A stretch of DNA of 64,000 bases from an uncultured Cytophagales bacterium (GTDB taxonomy: Bacteria > Bacteroidota > Bacteroidia > Cytophagales > Thermoflexibacteraceae): positions 310,001-374,000 of the forward strand of contig CALHUI010000003.1 of NCBI GenBank assembly GCA_938039675.1. The letters are read 5' to 3'. The first letter of the stretch is position 1. Every line of letters starts with the position of its first letter. Shown here piece after piece: positions 53,235-63,487 of the stretch. The notes beneath the pieces were generated by a model. It made no database searches. It had not been told where the DNA came from and was given only the letters and a program-made list of their open reading frames with translations. The translations under genes were made by a program, and so were the position numbers.

Positions 53235-54496
53235 CAGGAAACAGGATAAGTACTTTTTCTTAAATCTTTAATAAATAAAGTGCTCAAAATCATTACAAAT
53301 GCAAGAGGTATGGCCATCAATGCCAACAGCATACTGGGCGTAAACAGTTTGTTTACCCATTGAAAAAACAGGCCGCTTAACAGGGTCGCACCGGACATAA
53401 CAAAGGTAATAATGCCCAGTATGATGCCGCGCTTATTGGCGGGTGTATGGTAAGTTACCATTCCAATCAGGAGCGGTACAATGCCTCCATTGGTAAACGA
53501 CAAAAAGACAATGAGCATTATAGGGGGTGGCAGTTCAGCCATCGTATCGGGAATAGAGTTGATTGGGTAGTCATACATGCTAACAGCAAATGCCATAGTG
53601 AATACAATGTTGGCAGATATTATTATGAGCAAGAGGCTGAGTAGAGGCAAGTAGTGCGCAAGTGCAGCTACGACTAGCCTGCCGCTGATGGCAGAAAGCA
53701 TCAACACAATAGAAAACCACCAAACAAGGTTATCGCTTAGCTGTAAGGTGGCTGTATTGAACAGGTTTACCCAGTTTAGTACAAACGTGGTTACGATAAT
53801 GGTCAGTCCTAAGCAAAACATGGCAAGGATAACCAATGTGCTGCTCAGTGCACTAAATATTTCCGGCAGTGTACGCAGCCACAGCCGTGCAACCTCACGT
53901 GCGGTTGCCTGCGATTCATCAAATAAAAAATGCTGTTTCCGGAAAATAACAAACAGCCCTACTGCTGCACAAATGATTGCGGTTACAAGGTATAAATAGT
54001 GCAATTCAAATTGCTGAAACTTCATGGCAATCCCTGAAACAATAAGCATGGCTAAAATCCCCGATACATACACGGCTTCGAAGTGGCAAACGTCTGACAG
54101 TAGGCCTGTTTCATGTTTATTAATACTTGCCAGTTCGTTGAGAAAGCCAATTTGAAGAGCACCAAAAATAAAACCAAGGCTGATATACAAAATATGGAAT
54201 GCAATAGCCGAGGGATGTATAAAAATTACCAGCGAAATAATGGACACCAACAGAAAAGAAGTCGGCAAAAGTCTGCGCAAGCCTATAGCCGGAATGATTG
54301 CCGCCAGCAAAAGCCCGCTTGCCAGTGTGGCAAATTCTCTATACAAACCGATATGCTGCACGGCCGTAATATCCACATCATACTGATAAGCTGCTACACT
54401 CACAGAGTTGACCGAAAAAATCAGCATGGCAACTATGCTATAGCACCAGTATATTAGGGCTCTCAATCTAACTATACTTGCAACAACTAAACTCAT
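53234..54496 (-). CDS. MFS-type transporter
   Basis: The ATG at 54496 (MSLVVASIVRLRALIYW) gives 420 residues with about 12 membrane helices; a TTG seven codons earlier is unlikely. The two halves are joined by a loop containing FRKQHFLFDESQATAREVARLW. The PANKRGIILGIITFVMSGATLLSGLFFQW segment resembles the MFS A-like loop. I cannot name the substrate. It is the first gene of the MFS-surE-dtd-MazG operon, with all junctions within 8 bases. Confidence 0.82.
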   Translation of the reverse strand: MSLVVASIVRLRALIYWCYSIVAMLIFSVNSVSVAAYQYDVDITAVQHIGLYREFATLASGLLLAAIIPAIGLRRLLPTSFLLVSIISLVIFIHPSAIAFHILYISLGFIFGALQIGFLNELASINKHETGLLSDVCHFEAVYVSGILAMLIVSGIAMKFQQFELHYLYLVTAIICAAVGLFVIFRKQHFLFDESQATAREVARLWLRTLPEIFSALSSTLVILAMFCLGLTIIVTTFVLNWVNLFNTATLQLSDNLVWWFSIVLMLSAISGRLVVAALAHYLPLLSLLLIIISANIVFTMAFAVSMYDYPINSIPDTMAELPPPIMLIVFLSFTNGGIVPLLIGMVTYHTPANKRGIILGIITFVMSGATLLSGLFFQWVNKLFTPSMLLALMAIPLAFVMILSTLFIKDLRKSTYPVS

Positions 54497-54594
54497 AACA
54501 ACGGTGCAAAAGCTCAACTAAGCAAATGTATTAATTTTCTGTTAGAAACCCTTTTGTATATTGCTTGCCGAAATACAAAACCGATGATTGTTAA

Positions 54595-55119
54595 ATGATT
54601 CCTTCACGTATTTATTTAGTAGGTATGCCGGGTTCCGGAAAAACCACCTTAGGCAGGTTGTTGGCCAATCGGATGGCCTACCATTTTACGGACTTAGACG
54701 AGCTGATTACCGAGCAGGAACAGATGAGTATTGCCGATATTTTTGCTCAGAAAGGTGAAGATTATTTTCGCCAAAAAGAAAAACAAGCATTGCACAGTAC
54801 TTTCAAAATGTTGCGCTGTGTTGTTGCAACTGGCGGCGGAACGCCTTGCTTCTACGACAACATGGAGCAAATTAATAAGCACGGTTTGGCTGTTTTTATC
54901 AATATTCCGCTTTCAATCATTGCCGGCAGAGTTGAACGGCAACAACAGGAGCGACCACTGTTGGCAACGGCAGATGCGGAGGACATGCTCGAGAAGTTAA
55001 AGGAATTATACCAAAAGCGGTTTCCGTACTATGACCAAGCCGAAATGGCAGTAAGCGGTGTGGATTTGAACGCTGACTATATTTACAACAAAATCCACAA
55101 GTACCTGTCGGAACAATAG
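54595..55119 (+). CDS. aroK: shikimate kinase
   Basis: 174 residues with the P-loop GMPGSGKTTLGRLLA, the shikimate-binding Asp in FTDLDELI, CVVATGGGTPCFYDN and ERPLLA of the lid. It phosphorylates shikimate in aromatic amino-acid synthesis. No other aro genes are near. It is divergent from the MFS gene and appears monocistronic. Confidence 0.94.
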   Translation: MIPSRIYLVGMPGSGKTTLGRLLANRMAYHFTDLDELITEQEQMSIADIFAQKGEDYFRQKEKQALHSTFKMLRCVVATGGGTPCFYDNMEQINKHGLAVFINIPLSIIAGRVERQQQERPLLATADAEDMLEKLKELYQKRFPYYDQAEMAVSGVDLNADYIYNKIHKYLSEQ

Positions 55120-55163
55120 TATGCACTGTTTATTGCATTTTTTTCAAAAAATTGCTTGCAAAA

Positions 55164-55195
55164 TTTGGAATTGACAAATGCACTTTATTTCTTTG
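55164..55195 (+). promoter_or_regulatory. candidate Bacteroidota promoter of the metY leader
   Basis: A -33 TTTG at 55164-55167 is followed by exactly 20 bases and TTTCTTTG at 55188-55195, one mismatch from TAnnTTTG. The transcript would begin near 55203, before the riboswitch. The same T-for-A change is seen in the SusC promoter. Confidence 0.45.
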
Positions 55196-55220
55196 TAGCA
55201 TCAGTCAATTGCTCAAGCAG

Positions 55221-55323
55221 TTGATTTATAAAGAAAGGGGGAGAGATTAGGCTCTGTGAACCCTTAGCAACCTGAAATTTTCAAGGTGCTAATTCCTAAC
55301 CCAATAAGGGAAATATAAATTGA
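55221..55323 (+). promoter_or_regulatory. SAM-I (S-box) riboswitch of metY
   Basis: Conserved S-box blocks occur in order: AAAGGGGGAGAGATTAGGCTCTGTGAACCCTTAGCAACC (55235-55272, parts only) with the A-rich turn, GCAACC and then AAGGTGCTAATTCC (55283-55296), as in the family consensus GGTGCCAATTCC. The closing helix P1 is formed by ATTTATA at 55224-55230 with TATAAAT at 55314-55320. SAM binding normally lowers expression of methionine genes. No terminator stem directly follows; a leader ORF begins 8 bases after P1. The family call is strong because metY and metX lie downstream. Confidence 0.85.
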
Positions 55324-55331
55324 TTGCTACT

Positions 55332-55481
55332 ATGAACATTCGGAGTAACATCTTTCAATCTTATTTTCTATCTGCATCAGTAGCCGAAAATCCTTCGGCC
55401 TTTTTGATAGCTACATCTACTCTTTCTCCAATTGTCGGCAACATTTCCATACGAATGTGCTGTTGCTGCTGTTGTTGCTAA
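55332..55481 (+). CDS. candidate poly-cysteine leader peptide (49 codons ending Cys7)
   Basis: An ATG at 55332, 8 bases beyond the riboswitch P1, opens a 49-codon frame that ends Arg-Met followed by seven consecutive Cys codons (TGC TGT TGC TGC TGT TGT TGC, 55458-55478) and TAA. An internal ATG at 55455 could make the shorter Met-Cys7 peptide alone. Seven tandem Cys codons are very unlikely by chance in a short upstream ORF of a sulfur-amino-acid operon. In mycobacteria poly-Cys upstream ORFs act as cysteine-responsive attenuators; here the same logic is inferred. The metY start is 114 bases after the stop. Translation itself is not shown by the sequence. Confidence 0.72.
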   Translation: MNIRSNIFQSYFLSASVAENPSAFLIATSTLSPIVGNISIRMCCCCCCC

Positions 55482-55508
55482 TTTTCCTGCTGTTGTTGCT
55501 GATTCTCC
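55467..55508 (+). repeat. 21-base tandem duplication of the Cys-codon tract
   Basis: TGCTGTTGTTGCT-AATTTTCC (55467-55487) is followed by TGCTGTTGTTGCT-GATTCTCC (55488-55508), 19 of 21 bases equal. The period is 7 codons, so in the leader frame the second copy again reads four Cys codons and then TGA. Confidence 0.8.
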
Positions 55509-55521
55509 CCCCATGGGTTTA

Positions 55522-55541
55522 GGCGCTGCCGTTACAGTGCC
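55522..55541 (+). promoter_or_regulatory. hairpin between the leader peptide and metY
   Basis: GGCGCTG (55522-55528) pairs with CAGTGCC (55535-55541) with one G-T pair and the loop CCGTTA. It is not followed by a good T tract. It could be a site whose folding or access (for example by Rho) depends on ribosome position in the Cys tract. Confidence 0.35.
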
Positions 55542-55589
55542 AACATTTGCATATGTTTATAATTTCTTCATTCTGTTTTAATTAATTAA

Positions 55590-56918
<1,329 letters not shown>

Positions 56919-56952
56919 CAATGTTGATAATCAAGTAATTGCAAGGGGTGTA

Positions 56953-56989
56953 GGGTTTGCAAAAAAACTGGACAAGGCAGTGCAAACCC
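56953..56989 (+). promoter_or_regulatory. hairpin between metY and metX
   Basis: GGGTTTGCA (56953-56961) pairs perfectly with TGCAAACCC (56981-56989) around a 19-base loop. No T tract follows, so it is more likely an mRNA stability or processing hairpin than a terminator. Confidence 0.35.
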
Positions 56990-57021
56990 CTGCATCCTGA
57001 GCGTTCTGGCAAATCAGGTTT

Positions 57022-58071
57022 ATGGAAGCAAAGTCTCGCACATATGTTTTTGAATCAAATCAGCCTTTTGTATTGGAGCAGGGGGCTGTTTTGCCACAGC
57101 TGCAAATTGCTTATACTACGTTGGGCATGATTAACGAAACGCGCGATAACGTTATATGGGTGTGTCATGCACTTACCGGTAATGCAGATGCAGCCGACTG
57201 GTGGAACGGACTGATTGGGGAAGGCTGTTTTTATGACCCGCAAGAGTACTTTATTGTTTGTGCCAACGTTATTGGCTCTTGCTATGGCAGTACAGGGCCT
57301 ATTTCTATCAATCCGCTGACGGGCAGCCACTATTACGCCGACTTTCCCGAAGTAACCATCCGCGATATGGTACGCGTGCATGAGCTTTTGCGCAAGCATT
57401 TGAATATCAGGCAGATTCACACCTGTATTGGTGGTTCTTTGGGCGGTCAGCAGGCTTTGGAGTGGGCAATTTCGCAGCCGCTCTTGATTCAGCATCTGGT
57501 TTTGTTAGCTTCCAATGCTTGCCATTCTCCTTGGGGCATAGCCTTTAACGAAGCACAGCGCATGGCCATTTATGCCGACCCGACTTGGTGCGAGCCGCGC
57601 CCCGATGCAGGTTTGAATGGGTTGAGGGCTGCACGTGCTATTGCCTTGCTTTCCTATCGGAACTATGAAGCCTATCAGTTGCGCCAATATGAACAAACCA
57701 ACGAAAAATTAAAAGGATTTAAGGCTGCAAGCTATATGCAATATCAGGGGGAAAAACTGACCAAGCGGTTCAATACGATTGCTTACTTGCGGCTTTCGCA
57801 AGCCATGGACAGCCACAACATAGGGCGGGGGCGTGGCGAAATTGCTCAGGTGCTTGCCACTGTTCGCTCTAAAACACTGGTAATAGGTATTTCATCCGAT
57901 ATTCTGTTTCCTCCTGCAGAACAACAACTGATAGCACAACACATTCCCCATGCTGTCTATGCAGAAATAGATTCCGTTTTCGGTCATGACGGCTTTTTGG
58001 TGGAATATGAACAGATAGAGAAAATCTTAACAACATTCTATCAAACTGCCATTTTGCAGATAGCAGCTTAA
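57022..58071 (+). CDS. metX: homoserine O-acetyltransferase
   Basis: 349 residues of the alpha/beta-hydrolase MetX family. The nucleophile elbow is GGSLGGQQALEW, and the catalytic Asp and His lie in ISSDILFPPAEQQ and FGHDGFLVE. VCHALTGNADAADWW and FFIVCANV-like YFIVCANVIGSCYGSTGP are standard. It makes O-acetylhomoserine, the substrate of MetY encoded upstream. Together they form the direct-sulfhydrylation route to homocysteine. Confidence 0.94.
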   Translation: MEAKSRTYVFESNQPFVLEQGAVLPQLQIAYTTLGMINETRDNVIWVCHALTGNADAADWWNGLIGEGCFYDPQEYFIVCANVIGSCYGSTGPISINPLTGSHYYADFPEVTIRDMVRVHELLRKHLNIRQIHTCIGGSLGGQQALEWAISQPLLIQHLVLLASNACHSPWGIAFNEAQRMAIYADPTWCEPRPDAGLNGLRAARAIALLSYRNYEAYQLRQYEQTNEKLKGFKAASYMQYQGEKLTKRFNTIAYLRLSQAMDSHNIGRGRGEIAQVLATVRSKTLVIGISSDILFPPAEQQLIAQHIPHAVYAEIDSVFGHDGFLVEYEQIEKILTTFYQTAILQIAA

Positions 58072-58077
58072 TTTTTT

Positions 58078-58175
58078 ATGAAAAAGTTCACGCTATCTGT
58101 ATTACTGGTATTATTATCTATACGATTTATGCACAAAATACTCTCAATGATAAAGTGCAAATTTTCTTAATATAA
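58078..58175 (+). pseudogene. remnant of an exported protein (signal peptide only)
   Basis: MKKFTLSVLLVLLS from the ATG at 58078 is a good signal-peptide start, but the frame then runs to an early stop at 58168-58170. A neighbouring frame from about 58116 reads IYTIYAQNTLNDKVQIFLI, which looks like its natural continuation with an Ala-Gln cleavage site, and stops at 58173-58175. One shift near 58111-58119 would join them. Only a fragment remains, so the family cannot be told. Confidence 0.4.
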
Positions 58176-58388
58176 ATAAAATTATCGCTGGCGAATATGT
58201 AAAAGAGGAAGGCTTTTTAAAGTGTCCGACCTGACATCAATGTTATCAAAAGAAACACGTGCATCATGTTAAGCATGTTGCTGTTTTTATATTTTAAACA
58301 AGACTGCCCACTTGAACAAGAAAAAACGTTAAATCCGTCTAAAATCTGTAGGGTGCGCAGTATTACGGAGTAACCGTGCTGAGAGGTT
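58176..58388. other. non-coding gap after the methionine genes
   Basis: A/T-rich, with no reading frame. It includes GGGTGC and CTGAGAGG around 58350-58377, which recall the first half of a TPP riboswitch, but no second half is present (see rejected items). The convergent recJ gene ends at 58389. Confidence 0.5.
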
Positions 58389-60092
58389 TTATTGTGACAA
58401 GTGCACGTCGCGCAGCAACAATTGGAGCGACTTGCGGCCTTTGTAGTCATTTTCCTGCAAATTGAAGGCAATGTCTATGAGTTGCTCGCTGCGTACAATG
58501 GCCTCATAATCAGGTGCCATGCTGAAACCTATTACATCGTAAACAACAGAATCATCCTGACGGACGGCAAATTTGAGATGAATATCTTTCAGTACGCGCA
58601 CACTTTCGGGCAATACTTGCACGCGCCGTGCTACCATCATGGGCTGCATATTTTGCGGCCCAAAAGGTGCCATTTGGCGGATGATATTGAGAAACTTAAA
58701 GGAAAGTTGCGACAAAGAAATCTCCAAATCAACTTCAATTTGTGGATACATGTTTTCTTCGCGCAGATTGGCGGCGACAATTTGCTCAAATCGCTCCTGA
58801 AAGGCCTGCAAGTTAGCAATAGGCATGGTTAAGCCTGCCGCATATTTGTGTCCACCGTACTGTTCCAACAGGTCGGCACATTCGGCGATGGCTTCATAAA
58901 TATCAAAACCGACGATGGAACGAGCAGAACCTGTGGCTTTTTCATCGCTTTTGGTTAAAATAATCGTCGGTCGGTAGAATTTTTCAATACATCGTGCTGC
59001 TACAATGCCAATCACCCCTTTGTGCCAATTTTCTTTGAACAGTACGGTGCTTTTTCGGTCAGGAAAATACTGCTCTATCATTTCAATGGCTTCACGGGTA
59101 ATGTTAGAGTCAAACTCTCGGCGCTCTTCGTTGTTGGCGTTGGCTACGGCAGCCAGTGCTACTGCTTCCTGCAAGTTATCGGAGGAAAGCAGACGGATGG
59201 CATGGCTGGCATGTGCCACCCGTCCAACGGCGTTGATGCGGGGGCCGATACCGAAAACAATGTTAGCTACTTCAATTTCGCCGCGCAGGTCGGAAATGTC
59301 TATCAGTGCTTTTAAGCCTGGTCGCGGATTGCTGTTGAGTTGTTTCAGTCCGAAATGTGCCAAAACGCGGTTTTCGCCCGTAATCGGTACAATGTCGGCG
59401 GCAATACTCACGGCCAGCAGGTCTAAGAAACTGAACAGCCACTCGGTAGGCAGATTGTTGCTAATGGAGAAGGCATGAAGAAACTTAAACCCCACGCCAC
59501 AGCCCGAAAGTTCTTTGTAGGGATACTCGCAATCGGTGCGTTTGGGGTCTAAAATGGCATAGGCAGGTGGCAGCGTATCGCCCGGCAGGTGGTGGTCGCA
59601 AACGATGAAATCTATGCCCAAATCGGCGGCATAGCCAATCGCACGATGCGACTTAATGCCGCAATCAAGGCTGATTATCAGCGAAATACCCTGTTCTTTT
59701 GCCCAGTCGATGCCGGTAATGGAAATACCGTAACCTTCTGTATAGCGGTCGGGCGTATAGAACAGCACGTTGCCGTAATAACGCCGCAAAAAAGTGTAGA
59801 ACATGGACACGGAAGTAGTACCGTCCACGTCGTAATCGCCATAGATAAGGATGCGCTCGCCGTTGCGAATCGCCTCTTCCAGTCGCCACACGGCTTTATC
59901 CATGTCCTTCATTAGGAAGGGGTCGTGCAACTGGTCTAAGGAAAGACGGAAAAACGCACGTGCTTGCTCAAAAGTATGCACTCCGCGTTGCAACAACAGG
60001 GTTGCCAGCGGTGTACTGATGTTAATAGCTGATGCGAGCGATGAAATCTGCTCCGAATCGGGGACGGGCTTAACTACCCAACGTTTCTCCAT
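58389..60092 (-). CDS. recJ: single-stranded-DNA-specific exonuclease RecJ
   Basis: 567 residues with the DHH-superfamily motifs: LIYGDYDVDGTTSVSMFY, LIISLDCGIKSHRAIGYAADLGIDFIVCDHHLPG, GCGVGFKFLHAF, and the DHHA1 domain with GHKYAAGLTMP near residue 410, then the RecJ OB domain. It degrades single-stranded DNA 5' to 3' in recombination and mismatch repair. It is divergent from the amidase gene at 60237 and convergent with the methionine genes. Confidence 0.95.
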   Translation of the reverse strand: MEKRWVVKPVPDSEQISSLASAINISTPLATLLLQRGVHTFEQARAFFRLSLDQLHDPFLMKDMDKAVWRLEEAIRNGERILIYGDYDVDGTTSVSMFYTFLRRYYGNVLFYTPDRYTEGYGISITGIDWAKEQGISLIISLDCGIKSHRAIGYAADLGIDFIVCDHHLPGDTLPPAYAILDPKRTDCEYPYKELSGCGVGFKFLHAFSISNNLPTEWLFSFLDLLAVSIAADIVPITGENRVLAHFGLKQLNSNPRPGLKALIDISDLRGEIEVANIVFGIGPRINAVGRVAHASHAIRLLSSDNLQEAVALAAVANANNEERREFDSNITREAIEMIEQYFPDRKSTVLFKENWHKGVIGIVAARCIEKFYRPTIILTKSDEKATGSARSIVGFDIYEAIAECADLLEQYGGHKYAAGLTMPIANLQAFQERFEQIVAANLREENMYPQIEVDLEISLSQLSFKFLNIIRQMAPFGPQNMQPMMVARRVQVLPESVRVLKDIHLKFAVRQDDSVVYDVIGFSMAPDYEAIVRSEQLIDIAFNLQENDYKGRKSLQLLLRDVHLSQ

Positions 60093-60204
60093 GATGCAAA
60101 TTTGCCGCTAAAGGTGCTTTTTTGCAACCGTAACAATGCGTTAATATTACAATTGTATGATTTACAGCCAATTATATTTCGTCAATTTTAATGCTGCCAA
60201 ATGC

Positions 60205-60212
60205 TATCTTTG
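60205..60212 (+). promoter_or_regulatory. candidate -7 promoter box of the amidase gene
   Basis: TATCTTTG matches TAnnTTTG and lies just inside the frame that opens with the ATG at 60201. A transcript starting a few bases after it could not include that ATG, which points to GTG 60237 as the real start. Confidence 0.5.
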
Positions 60213-60236
60213 TGGCAAAAATTTTATCCCGCAACC

Positions 60237-61100
<864 letters not shown>

Positions 61101-61192
61101 TGCATTGCCAAAAACAGCAAGGGTTGTCAGGTATGGCAGCCCTTAAACGTTCTTGCAAGCAGATTGTCAATCACACTAAATATTTTGATACC

Positions 61193-61912
61193 ATGTATTT
61201 GATACCTGCCATAGACCTGATTGGTGGCAAATGTGTACGCCTGACACAGGGCGACTATCAAAAAATGACGGTTTACCACGACAACCCCGTGGAAATGGCG
61301 CAGCGTTTTGAAGATGCAGGTATTTCGCACCTGCATCTGGTAGATTTGGACGGTGCAAAAGCCAAAACAGTGGTTAATTTGCATGTCCTAGAAGGCATTA
61401 CCCGCCATACATCGCTGCATATTGATTTTGGCGGCGGTGTACAAAGTGATGAGGACATTCGTCGCGTGTTTGATGCCGGAGCAGCGCAAGTAACAGGCGG
61501 CAGCATTGCCGTTAAAAATCCCGAAATGTTTACCCGTTGGCTGCAAACCTATGGCAGCAATCGCATCATTTTGGGAGCAGACGCACGCAATGGTAAGATA
61601 GCCGTTAGCGGTTGGCAGGAGATAACCGAATTGCCACTCAGCAATTTTATTGGTGACTATATCGCAAAAGGAGTCAAATATGTTATCTGTACCGATATTA
61701 GTCGTGACGGTATGTTACAGGGCGCAGCAGGCAAATTATATGCAGAACTTATGCAGCAATTTCCTGATTTACAACTGATTGCAAGCGGTGGCATCGGCAG
61801 TATTGCCGATGTGCAAGCCTTGCAGCCCCTCAACCTGTATGGTGTAATTATCGGGAAAGCGTTCTATGAAGGGCGCATTACGTGGGAAGAATTAAAATAC
61901 TACGCCGGTTAG
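61193..61912 (+). CDS. hisA: phosphoribosylformimino-5-aminoimidazole carboxamide ribotide isomerase (HisA)
   Basis: The ATG at 61193 (MYLIPAIDLIGGKCVRLTQGDY) is the correct start; 239 residues. The TIM barrel carries the two catalytic aspartates, Asp8 in PAIDLIGG and the one in CTDISRDGML, with HIDFGGGVQ and LIASGGIGSI as phosphate-binding loops. It isomerises ProFAR in histidine synthesis. It is separate from the other his genes, none of which are in the window, so it is an orphan hisA between an amidase and a riboflavin gene. Confidence 0.95.
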   Translation: MYLIPAIDLIGGKCVRLTQGDYQKMTVYHDNPVEMAQRFEDAGISHLHLVDLDGAKAKTVVNLHVLEGITRHTSLHIDFGGGVQSDEDIRRVFDAGAAQVTGGSIAVKNPEMFTRWLQTYGSNRIILGADARNGKIAVSGWQEITELPLSNFIGDYIAKGVKYVICTDISRDGMLQGAAGKLYAELMQQFPDLQLIASGGIGSIADVQALQPLNLYGVIIGKAFYEGRITWEELKYYAG

Positions 61913-62007
61913 TACCCAACTCCTGTCAAAGTACACAAGTAAAAATCTCTAACAACAGTTGCAGGCTCTGTTAGCAGATTTGTCGAAAAACCTGTATTTT
62001 AAAAAAA

Positions 62008-62241
62008 TTATGCTTCGCCAAAATGGTGCAGGTACAGGTTTATTAGATAAGGCTCGGGTAGGGAAGTGCTACTTATCCAGCCGCCAGTTTCAAAATAGAC
62101 TTCTACCAGAAAGTCGTAAATCAGATACAGCCTGACTTTGTAATTATTGCTTTGGCGACTGCCTAACAAATAGCCTTCCTTATCTAAAAGCGTGCATTGC
62201 CGAGTGAGAGAGAAGCGAAAAAATTCTGATGAAGTAATCAT
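62008..62241 (-). CDS. conserved small hypothetical protein, 77 aa
   Basis: The longer frame up to 62601 lies inside ribD and is not coding; the ATG at 62241 starts a compact protein MITSSEFFRFSLTRQCTLL with LDKEGYLLGSR, YKVRLYLIYDFLVEVYFE and a Tyr/Leu-rich end. It resembles small soluble Bacteroidota proteins that I remember only as conserved and uncharacterised. The low-complexity shadow it shares with ribD supports that the real gene ends before it. It is divergent from ribD. Confidence 0.65.
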   Translation of the reverse strand: MITSSEFFRFSLTRQCTLLDKEGYLLGSRQSNNYKVRLYLIYDFLVEVYFETGGWISSTSLPEPYLINLYLHHFGEA

Positions 62242-62319
62242 AGCAAGTCGGGTAGTGTGAAAAATCAGCCAATAATAAACGGCAGTAATTGAATAAGAAA
62301 CAAAAAAAGCAGTTAGAAA

Positions 62320-63348
62320 GTGCATACGGACGAAATTTTCATGCAGCGCGCCATAGCTATTGCCCAATTGGGGCGCGGCAGCGTTAGCCCTAACCCAATG
62401 GTTGGTTGTGTGATTGTACACAACGGAGTCATCATTGGAGAAGGTTATCACCGGCGCTATGGCGAGGCACATGCCGAAGTGAACGCGGTGAATGCTGTTG
62501 CCAATCCTGAACTGCTGTCGGAATCTACGCTGTACGTTACGCTTGAACCTTGCTCGCACTTTGGTAAAACACCTCCCTGTGCCGACCTGATTGTGCGCCA
62601 CCGCATCCCCAAAGTTGTTGTGGCGAATTTGGACATTAACCCTTTGGTGAGTGGCAACGGCATCCGCAGGTTACAAGAGGCAGGTATAGAGGTGCAAATG
62701 GGTGTACTGGCGCGCGAAGCAGCCGAAATGAATCGCCGTTTTTTTACGTTCATCCGCCACAACCGCCCTTATATCATCCTGAAATGGGCAGAAAGTGCCA
62801 ATGGCTTGATGGCCGCCGCTGACCGCCGCCCTGTATGGATTAGCAACCGCCTTTCACGGCAGTTGGTGCATAAGTGGCGCAGCGAAGAAGATGCCGTTCT
62901 GACAGGGTCGGGGACAGCCCTGCACGATAATCCGCGCTTGAACGTGCGCGACTTTCCGACAATCCGCCGCCAGCCCCACCGCATAGTCATTGACCGCCGC
63001 CTGCAACTACCTCCCGATTTGCACCTGTTTGACGGCTCACAGCCTACCATCTGCTACAACCTGTACCGCAGCGAAGAGCAATCCGGTCTGATTTGGCAGC
63101 AACTGCCGGCGGGTACATTTTTAACCGACCTATTTGCCGATTTGTATGAGCGAAAAATACAGTCGGTATTGGTGGAAGCCGGCCCGCGATTGCTGCAAAC
63201 CCTGATTGCTTTGGGTTTATACGATGAAATTCGCCTGTTCCGTTCAGCGCATCCCATGGGCGAGGGCATCGCTGCACCGCGTCCTCAGGGCAGAATGGTG
63301 GCACGGGAAAATCTGTTGGGCGATGAACTGCTGGTTTTCAGAAAGTAA
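62320..63348 (+). CDS. ribD: bifunctional riboflavin biosynthesis deaminase/reductase RibD
   Basis: Starts with GTG at 62320 (HTDEIFMQRAIAIAQLGRG), 342 residues. The deaminase domain has the zinc ligands HAEVNAV and PCSHFGKTPPCAD and the NPMVGCVIV segment; the C-terminal half is the reductase, with ILKWAESANGLMAAADRRPVWISN, and VLVEAGPRLLQTLI. It carries out the second and third steps of riboflavin synthesis. It appears monocistronic; no other rib genes are nearby. Confidence 0.94.
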   Translation: MHTDEIFMQRAIAIAQLGRGSVSPNPMVGCVIVHNGVIIGEGYHRRYGEAHAEVNAVNAVANPELLSESTLYVTLEPCSHFGKTPPCADLIVRHRIPKVVVANLDINPLVSGNGIRRLQEAGIEVQMGVLAREAAEMNRRFFTFIRHNRPYIILKWAESANGLMAAADRRPVWISNRLSRQLVHKWRSEEDAVLTGSGTALHDNPRLNVRDFPTIRRQPHRIVIDRRLQLPPDLHLFDGSQPTICYNLYRSEEQSGLIWQQLPAGTFLTDLFADLYERKIQSVLVEAGPRLLQTLIALGLYDEIRLFRSAHPMGEGIAAPRPQGRMVARENLLGDELLVFRK

Positions 63349-63487
63349 GCCGGTTGCGCAAATTCAAACGTATCGCTTCTTTCGCGTTGATTTCATTGCA
63401 AGCATACAAGTATGCAAAGTGTGAAATATCGCAAAGTTTGAGTATCAATTATTTGCAGTATATTTTGCAGTTATTAACTCAACCGAT

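Noticed and set aside
58350-58390. Possible TPP riboswitch 5' half (GGGTGC and CTGAGAGG)
   Set aside because: The second half (CCTGATC...AATGCC...AGGGA) is absent and no thiamine gene follows; the region runs into the end of recJ.
62242-62601. Upstream extension of the 77-residue minus-strand gene
   Set aside because: It is antisense to ribD and reads as low-quality sequence; the conserved part begins at 62241.
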